Assembly: GCA_048498995.1 (NCBI GenBank) | Contig: JBEHWX010000140.1 | Span: 1-11,782 of the forward strand | Length of the DNA stretch: 11,782 bases | Origin: JBEHWX01 sp048498995 | GTDB lineage: Bacteria > Bacteroidota > Ignavibacteria > OLB7 | Direction: 5' to 3' | Shown: positions 6,499 to 11,782 of the stretch, one piece after another | Layout: each line of letters begins with the position of its first letter | Position numbering within the stretch: the stretch's first letter is position 1 | The notes under the pieces: generated by a model | Database searches by the model: none | Told to the model about the DNA's origin: nothing | Seen by the model: the letters and a program-made list of their open reading frames with translations, nothing else | Program-made: the position numbers and the translations under genes

Positions 6499-7026
6499 AT
6501 GAACGCATCCGACAGCACGCGCAACGGCATCCGGCAGGAGATCCAGATTCGCTGGAGTCCGCGCCACGTCCCGCTCGTTCCCACGGCGGCGCTCGCCGCC
6601 GGCGCGGGGATGGTGCATCTTGCCCGGCGCCTTGCCGAAGGTCCGGCCGAGGAGCTCGCGCATCTCGAGGGGGTGGTCAGCGGCGATCTGCTGCTGCTGC
6701 TCGGCGGACCGGACCGGCTCCCGTGGGTCGATGGCATCGTCTATCTCGGCTGCGATCCGGAGGCCCAGCGGCTGCTGATGCCGACCACGCATGCCCCGTC
6801 GGTCCATCCGCTGCTTGTGGAGCGGGCGCTCGTGGCCCGGTTCCCGCAAGCCGCCGTGCCGCTGGCGATCATCCCCTGGCTCGGCATCGTGCTTCCGGCC
6901 GGAGGGGCCATGCCGATCGACCGCGCGCGCCTTGCCGCATGGGCCGCCGGCGTGCGCGTCGAGACGCGTGTCGGGGACCGCGCCGCGCGGATCGGAAGCA
7001 CCACGTCGGAGGATCCGATCCGATGA
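6499..7026 (+). CDS. Small component of the MoxR-vWA-beta-propeller ternary system (bpX5-like)
   Basis: The 175-residue protein has no classical enzyme motif. It shows a mixed alpha/beta pattern: a basic N terminus (RQEIQIRWSPRHVPLVP), an Ala-rich helix, and a central strand-turn-strand LLLLLGGPDRLPWVDGIVYL (65-84). The block LLMPTTHAPSVHPLLVERAL (92-111) follows, and then PLAIIPWLGIVLPAGGAMPI. I recall this pattern (WVDGIxYLGxDP, LLxPT, LPxxAxPI) from the small bpX domain, probably bpX5, that accompanies MoxR and vWA genes in ternary systems; the exact family number is uncertain. Its placement between the ATPase and the vWA-propeller gene supports an adaptor role. The ribosome binding site is weak, so translation may be modest. 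Its stop overlaps the next start as ATGA (7023-7026). Confidence 0.75.
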   Translation: MNASDSTRNGIRQEIQIRWSPRHVPLVPTAALAAGAGMVHLARRLAEGPAEELAHLEGVVSGDLLLLLGGPDRLPWVDGIVYLGCDPEAQRLLMPTTHAPSVHPLLVERALVARFPQAAVPLAIIPWLGIVLPAGGAMPIDRARLAAWAAGVRVETRVGDRAARIGSTTSEDPIR

Positions 7027-8864
7027 TCCGCCTCCCCCGCCCCCTCCAGCCCTGGGCCCCCTATCTCGAGCTCTTCCCCCCCGATCTGATCGAGACGCTC
7101 GGCCCGCTCGTGCAGCGGCTCTCGGCCCTGATCGGACGTCCCGACGCCACGATGGTCCACGCCGGCGAGGAGCCGGACGGCTTCGACGGGATCGACCGGC
7201 GCGGCGACTACGAGCGTCTGCTCATGAGCGAGTGGCTGCTGGCCGAGGAGGCTCCGGACGAGTTCCTCCGGCGCGCCGCCTCCAGCGAGCATACGTTCCT
7301 CCACGTGGCGCGCCACGAGCCCGCGTCGCGGCGCGGAATGGCCGCGATACTCGACGCCGGACCGGATCAGATCGGCTATCCGCGCATCGCCCACTTGGCG
7401 CTGCTGGTGGTGCTGGCGCGGCGCGCGGAGCTGGCCGGCGGCACCCTCCTCTGGTGCGTTGCGCAGCGCCCGGAGCAGCCCCCGCACGTGGGGCTCGACC
7501 GGACGAACATTCTCGCGCTGCTGGCGGCCCGGACGTCACGCCAGGCGGAGCCGGAACAGCTCGCCACGCGATGGCGCGAGCTGAACGTGATGAAGATCGA
7601 CGAGCGGTGGATCATCGGTGGCCGCCGCCTTGCCGCGCTCCCGGAATCCGGGCGGGCGTCAGCCATCGTGGTGGAGGACGTGTACGAGCCCGGGATCCGC
7701 GCCCTGGATGTCCGGCTGCTCGGTCCCTCCGTTCATGGAAGACGCATCGAGCATTCCCCGGCGCGACTCGACCTTCCGCTCGACGCCGTCGCCACGCGTC
7801 TGCTGCGCGATCCGTTCGCGCCGCCGGCCGATGCGAGCGCGGCGGTCGCCGGGTCCGCATCGACGGTATCGACCGGGCGATACGTTCCCCTGACCGCCCT
7901 CGGGTCCGCGTTCAGCTCGTTCCTCTTCACCAAACGGCGCAACCAGATCATCGCGCTCACCGGCGACGGCAAGCTCGCCATCATCGATCGGTCGCGGCGC
8001 CCCTCGCCGGTCGTGTGGCACCCGCTGCCGAGCGACATGCGCCCGGTCGTCGCCGGCTTTCTCGGCCGCACGCCCGCGGCGCTCATGATGAGCCGGTTCA
8101 CGCCGGACGAGTCGAGGCTTCACCTCTGGACGCTGGACCGCGCGCTCCGCGACGCGGTGCCGGACGCGCTTCGCCATGCGATGGCGCTTCCCGAGCCAGA
8201 TGGAACGATCTTGCCGTTCGTCCGACTCGTCACCCCGAACGGCGGCGATCTGCAACTGTTCGCGCTGCTGGCCAACGGCACACTGCTGCGCCACCACTCC
8301 GGCGACAAGATCACCTACACGGTCTCCGGCAACTGCGCGGCGCTGGCGGCCATCGAGAAACGGGTGGTCTACGTCCACCGCACCGACAACGGATGGCGCA
8401 TGATCTCCAAGGGATATGGTGACGAGAAGGTCCGGGAGGAGCCATGCGAGCCGGATGCGCATCGTGCCTTCATCGGCCACGGCGGCGCGCTCGGCGACCC
8501 GAACTTCGAGCTGATCGCGTTCGAAGTGAAGCGGGGGTGGTGGGGAGTCAGCGGAAACAACGACGGCGGCACCTCGCAGACGATGCATATACCGGAGGGA
8601 CTGACGGTCGTTGGCGTTACCGCGGTCCCGCAGACGTGGCGCACGCCGCTGCTGGTGATGATCGACGAGGCGCGGCGGCAGCTCTGGCTCTTCGCCCCCG
8701 GCCTTCTGCAGAAGCTCTGGGCGGCGCCGGACACGATCGTCCAGGCCGCGGCCAGCCCCTACGAGCCGACCGTCGGCTTCCTCACCGCCGATGGATCCTT
8801 CTTCCTGATCTCGGTCGCGGAGATGAAGCTCATGCTCCACCTTGACGCGGAGAAGGCGCGATGA
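7023..8864 (+). CDS. vWA-like domain plus beta-propeller protein of the MoxR ternary system
   Basis: The 613-residue protein has two parts. Residues about 55-260 form a vWA-like domain: RRGDYERLLMSEWLLAEEAP (59-78), DEFLRRA, then GMAAILDAGPDQIGYPRIAH (105-124) and a helix with LALLVVLARRAELAGG leading to strand TLLWCVAQ. The metal-ion site expected as DxSxS reads DAGPD, so a standard MIDAS is absent or altered. Residues about 300-605 form a beta-propeller with repeated strand units (NQIIALTGDGKLAIIDRS, SRLHLWTLD, LQLFALLANGTLLRHHS, LLVMIDEARRQLWLFAPG, VGFLTADGSFFLIS). Between units lies the AFIGHGGALGDPNFELIAFE segment (482-501) that I associate with this family. In ternary systems the vWA part is thought to couple clients to the MoxR ATPase while the propeller senses or scaffolds. 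GGAGG at 7008-7012 precedes the start. Both ends overlap neighbours by ATGA. Confidence 0.82.
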   Translation: MIRLPRPLQPWAPYLELFPPDLIETLGPLVQRLSALIGRPDATMVHAGEEPDGFDGIDRRGDYERLLMSEWLLAEEAPDEFLRRAASSEHTFLHVARHEPASRRGMAAILDAGPDQIGYPRIAHLALLVVLARRAELAGGTLLWCVAQRPEQPPHVGLDRTNILALLAARTSRQAEPEQLATRWRELNVMKIDERWIIGGRRLAALPESGRASAIVVEDVYEPGIRALDVRLLGPSVHGRRIEHSPARLDLPLDAVATRLLRDPFAPPADASAAVAGSASTVSTGRYVPLTALGSAFSSFLFTKRRNQIIALTGDGKLAIIDRSRRPSPVVWHPLPSDMRPVVAGFLGRTPAALMMSRFTPDESRLHLWTLDRALRDAVPDALRHAMALPEPDGTILPFVRLVTPNGGDLQLFALLANGTLLRHHSGDKITYTVSGNCAALAAIEKRVVYVHRTDNGWRMISKGYGDEKVREEPCEPDAHRAFIGHGGALGDPNFELIAFEVKRGWWGVSGNNDGGTSQTMHIPEGLTVVGVTAVPQTWRTPLLVMIDEARRQLWLFAPGLLQKLWAAPDTIVQAAASPYEPTVGFLTADGSFFLISVAEMKLMLHLDAEKAR

Positions 8865-11689
8865 GCGAGATGGCGCACACCCGGTTCCCGCTTCCCGGCC
8901 TGTTCGTGCTCGCCGTAAAGCCGCGCCGGCTCCTCTTCCGAGGGGTGATCGACGCATCGGCGATCCTCTTCGATGAGCAGATCCCTCCCACCGAGGCCCG
9001 GCGGCGGATTCTCTCCCTCTGGCATCCGGAGATGCGGCTGCTCCTGACCCCACGCGGGCACCTGCTGATCTTCCGGCATCCCATCACCCTCCGGACCGAG
9101 CGCGCGCCGGGGCTGCCGCTGGCGCGCCTGGAGCGGTCGAGCCTCTGGAGCTATTACACGGCCGCGCCGCTGACGCCGAAGGAGATGAAGCAGCTCCCGA
9201 GCATCGGCCCGGCGATGGCGCTCCCCATCGGCGGCGAGCTGCATGCCGTCTCGCTCGACGCGCAGGTCGAGACGGTCGATCCGGCCGACTGGATCGACAT
9301 ATCGGATCTGAGGCTGCTGGAGGTGACGACGCTCGCGCCTCCGTCGGCCCCGACTCCCGCATTCGAGATGCGGCCGAACCAGCGGGCGCGGGCGATCCTG
9401 AAGGGGGTACCGGCCAAGGCATCGGCCGCGGCGGAGTTCGAGGCAACCGCGCGCGCCGCGGGTCGACTCCGCGGCGGCCCGGGCGGATGGCTGATCGGCC
9501 TGATCGCGCGCGCGGCCGGCCTCGCCGTGGCGCGACGGCCCAAGACATCCGCCTGGAGACGCGGCGACGCGCGAGAGACGACCGAGCGTCCCCTTCCGCC
9601 GTCGGCGCCTTCCCGCGAGTCACGCGGCATGCTCCGCTCGATCGTGATGCGCGCCATCTCCCTCACCGGCCTGACGCGTTTCCTCGCCGGCGCGCACGCG
9701 CGCTATCTCCACGATCTGTTCCGGATGCTGGACCTTGGTGATATCGACGCCACGCTCCGCCACGCCGTCGGTATCGGAGCGGCCGGGGACGCGATGCGGC
9801 GCCTGCCGGCGGCATTCCTTCCCCGCGCGCGGCGGAGCACCCCGAAGCTCGACACCCGGCCGAACGCCCGGATAACCGCCATCAGCATGGCCGACGAGAT
9901 CGTCGAAGAGCTCAAGGGTCGCTACCGGAAGCTCCACGAGCTGCTCGACGCGCGCGGACGTGTCGAGGATGCGGCGTTCGTGCTGGCCGACCTGCTCGCA
10001 TCGGTCGAGGAGGCGGTCTCCTATCTCGAACGGAAAGGGAAGCTGACGCTGGCGGCGGAACTGGCCGAGGGACGCGGGCTGGCGCTCCCGCTGATGATCC
10101 GCCAATGGCTCGTGGCCGGCGATCCGGAACGGGCGGTCACCATCGCGCGCGTCAGACAGGCGTTCGGCGATATCGTGCCGCAGATCGAACGGACCGATCC
10201 TCGGCGCGCGCGACAACTCCGGGTGCTCTGGGCCGAGACTCTGGCCGAAAGCGGCAAGCAGGTCGAGGCGATCGAGGTGATATGGCCGGTGAAGGAGAAG
10301 CGGCACCAGGCCCTGGCGTGGCTGGAGCAGGTGATCGATTTCGGGGGGCCGGCCGGCGCGCGGGCGCTGGGACGGAAGCTCGCGCTCGACTTCGAGGAGG
10401 ATGCCTACCGGCGGGCGCTCGCCCTGCTCGACGGCGAGGAGGAGCAGGATGCGGCCAGCCGCGCCGCGCTGATGTCCGAGCTGGCCCGACCGGACGCTTC
10501 CATGGAGACACGCGGGCTCGCGCTCCGCGCCTGCCGGACCCTGCTGCAGGACGCCGCGCGCGGCATCGACCTGGTCCCGTCAGACGTTCGCGCCGCGCTC
10601 CTGGCCCGGGCATGCTCCCGCGCGATGGAGACGGACATGCCGAAGTTCGCGCCGGTGCCGCGCGCGAAGCTCGCCAGCGATGGAAGTCCGCGGGAATTGT
10701 TCCTGAACGATTCGCCCGCCGGCACGGTGCCGGTGCACGACGCCGCGCTGCTGCCGAACGGGAGGATCGTCGCCGCGCTCGGCGAGGCCGGGATCAGGAT
10801 CCTCACGCGCGACGGCCGTACGATCGTACATCTGGCCGAGCCGGCGCACCACCTGGTGATCTCCGACGACGGCACCAAGGCGATCGCCATTGCCGAGCGT
10901 GGCGAGGGGAAGCGCCTGGCGCGGGTCGACCTGATGCGCCGCACCGCCAGCCACTGGCACGATACCCGCTTCGACACTCACGCCCATACGTACGACGGCT
11001 CTTCGTGGCTGATCGGCGTGGGGAACGAGATGCTGGAGATCGACGCGCTCGCCCCCGGCTTCCGGACGCTCTGGCGCTGGCCAGGACTGGAGGGGCTCCC
11101 GATCTCGATCTCCCGGAACAGCACCCAGATCTGGATGCTGCTCGAGCTCCCCTCGACCGATATCGAATCGACGCCGCTCGAGCGGAGGATGCTTTCGCTG
11201 CCGGACCGCCTCCTCAGGGAACGGACGCAGGTTCGCTTATCCGAGCCGGGCACCATGATTCTGCGGCGCGGTCTGGTCGCCACGGGGTCGATCCTCGCCG
11301 TCGAGCTCCTGTGGAATGATCCGGCCGCTGAAACCGGTCAGGCAGCGGACGTCGCACGGGACACCGACAGATCTCGCGACAGCGTGGATCTCGCGCTGAC
11401 CATCGACGGCGTCATCACCGACTGGTACTGGGAGCACATCGATCCGAACCGGGCGGACACCGTGCAGCTCGCCTCAAACGAGGATTGGGCGGCAATCATG
11501 TTCGAAGGTTTGGTCACGCTCGTATCGCTGAAAACACGCAGATCCGCGATGGCCATCGAGCTCGAACACTCCGGGCCGATCTCGATCCAGCTCGGCCCGG
11601 ACACGCTCACCATCGCCGATCGACGAGGAAGGATCTTCGCCTTCGATCTCAGTTTCGGCGAGAAGATCCTGGAGCATCGCATGCTGTAG
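8861..11689 (+). CDS. Large ternary-system scaffold: bpX6-like N terminus, helical repeats, C-terminal beta-propeller
   Basis: The 942-residue protein starts within the ATGA overlap with the vWA gene; GGAG lies about 8 nt upstream. Residues 1-155 are a beta-rich N-terminal module (LFVLAVKPRRLLFRGVI, LRLLLTPRGHLLIFRHP) that I associate with the bpX6 family. Residues 205-225 and 258-278 are glycine-rich hydrophobic helices (WLIGLIARAAGLAVA; SIVMRAISLTGLTRFLAG), separated by a charged, disordered linker. Residues about 345-600 are helical repeats of TPR/solenoid type (AAFVLADLLASVEEAVSYLE, LTLAAELAEGRGLALPLMIR, AVTIARVRQAFG). Residues about 610-940 form a beta-propeller (DAALLPNGRIVAALGEAG, HHLVISDDGTKAIAIAERG, WLIGVGNEMLEIDAL, LTIADRRGRIFAFDLSFG). 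No nuclease, protease or transferase motif is visible. It probably scaffolds or senses for the ATPase/vWA pair. A second ATG at codon 4 is an alternative start. Confidence 0.8.
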   Translation: MSEMAHTRFPLPGLFVLAVKPRRLLFRGVIDASAILFDEQIPPTEARRRILSLWHPEMRLLLTPRGHLLIFRHPITLRTERAPGLPLARLERSSLWSYYTAAPLTPKEMKQLPSIGPAMALPIGGELHAVSLDAQVETVDPADWIDISDLRLLEVTTLAPPSAPTPAFEMRPNQRARAILKGVPAKASAAAEFEATARAAGRLRGGPGGWLIGLIARAAGLAVARRPKTSAWRRGDARETTERPLPPSAPSRESRGMLRSIVMRAISLTGLTRFLAGAHARYLHDLFRMLDLGDIDATLRHAVGIGAAGDAMRRLPAAFLPRARRSTPKLDTRPNARITAISMADEIVEELKGRYRKLHELLDARGRVEDAAFVLADLLASVEEAVSYLERKGKLTLAAELAEGRGLALPLMIRQWLVAGDPERAVTIARVRQAFGDIVPQIERTDPRRARQLRVLWAETLAESGKQVEAIEVIWPVKEKRHQALAWLEQVIDFGGPAGARALGRKLALDFEEDAYRRALALLDGEEEQDAASRAALMSELARPDASMETRGLALRACRTLLQDAARGIDLVPSDVRAALLARACSRAMETDMPKFAPVPRAKLASDGSPRELFLNDSPAGTVPVHDAALLPNGRIVAALGEAGIRILTRDGRTIVHLAEPAHHLVISDDGTKAIAIAERGEGKRLARVDLMRRTASHWHDTRFDTHAHTYDGSSWLIGVGNEMLEIDALAPGFRTLWRWPGLEGLPISISRNSTQIWMLLELPSTDIESTPLERRMLSLPDRLLRERTQVRLSEPGTMILRRGLVATGSILAVELLWNDPAAETGQAADVARDTDRSRDSVDLALTIDGVITDWYWEHIDPNRADTVQLASNEDWAAIMFEGLVTLVSLKTRRSAMAIELEHSGPISIQLGPDTLTIADRRGRIFAFDLSFGEKILEHRML

Positions 11690-11704
11690 CGAGCGAGCAG
11701 ACGC

Positions 11705-11742
11705 GGCCGCCCCTCTGACGAAATATCGATGTACGGGCGGCC
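11705..11742 (+). other. Hairpin 1 downstream of the operon
   Basis: An 8-bp inverted repeat (GGCCGCCC at 11705-11712 with GGGCGGCC at 11735-11742) encloses a 22-nt AT-richer loop, 15 nt after the operon's last stop codon. Its right arm can instead pair with 11749-11755, so it competes with the next structures. Confidence 0.45.
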
Positions 11743-11748
11743 CCACGT

Positions 11749-11780
11749 GGCCGCCACGGGGGGCCGCCCCCGTGGCGGCC
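11749..11780 (+). terminator. Very stable hairpin at the window edge, probable terminator of the ternary-system operon
   Basis: A perfect 14-bp GC-rich stem (11749-11762 with 11767-11780) has the tetraloop GCCG. The window ends 2 nt later, so a following T-run cannot be seen. The position 59 nt after the last stop codon suits an intrinsic terminator. Confidence 0.6.
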
Positions 11781-11782
11781 TC

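Noticed and set aside
7659..9053. 464-codon minus-strand frame antisense to the vWA-propeller gene.
   Set aside because: Arg/Gly/Ala-rich composition without domain-like patterning, and it lies opposite clearly structured genes on the plus strand.

Overview
The window comes from a very GC-rich bacterial genome with tightly packed genes. The source organism cannot be named with confidence. The left edge (about 1-1115) looks alphaproteobacterial: the end of a sterol-desaturase/fatty acid hydroxylase and a Tat-exported ABC substrate-binding protein. The genes that follow (a maleylpyruvate isomerase-like DinB-fold protein, a small-molecule-type methyltransferase, a repeat-containing membrane protein and a HemG-type flavodoxin) are typical of high-GC soil bacteria such as Actinobacteria or Chloroflexota. 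The substrate-binding protein changes abruptly at about position 1115 into an unrelated 34-residue tail. The two halves may therefore be joined by a deletion, an insertion or a metagenome assembly chimera.

Layout. 2-1220 (+) is a translationally coupled row: desaturase end, a 35-residue basic peptide, and a truncated/fused substrate-binding protein, closed by a 13-bp-stem hairpin at 1254-1283. 1430-2290 (+) is a mycothiol-dependent-isomerase-like protein and 2438-3343 (+) a SAM methyltransferase. Convergent to these, on the minus strand, are a multi-pass membrane protein (4204-3470) and, upstream of it, hemG (4835-4251). A 381-bp divergent spacer (4836-5216) separates hemG from the right-hand operon.

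The main item of interest is the plus-strand operon 5217-11689. It encodes a RavA-like MoxR AAA+ ATPase (397 aa), a small 175-aa protein, a 613-aa protein with an N-terminal vWA-like domain and a C-terminal beta-propeller, and a 942-aa protein with a unique N-terminal domain, a helical-repeat middle and a C-terminal beta-propeller. The last three genes overlap by ATGA, so they are almost certainly made together. This matches the computationally defined but experimentally almost unexplored MoxR-vWA-beta-propeller ternary systems (bpX families), proposed to be NTP-dependent biological conflict systems. The expected logic, by inference, is that the MoxR hexamer remodels or activates a partner through the vWA protein while the propeller proteins act as sensor or scaffold. 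No nuclease, protease or toxin domain is visible in the four proteins. A perfect 16-bp palindrome lies between the ATPase gene and the other three. The operon ends in a nested set of mutually exclusive GC-rich hairpins that runs to the window edge.
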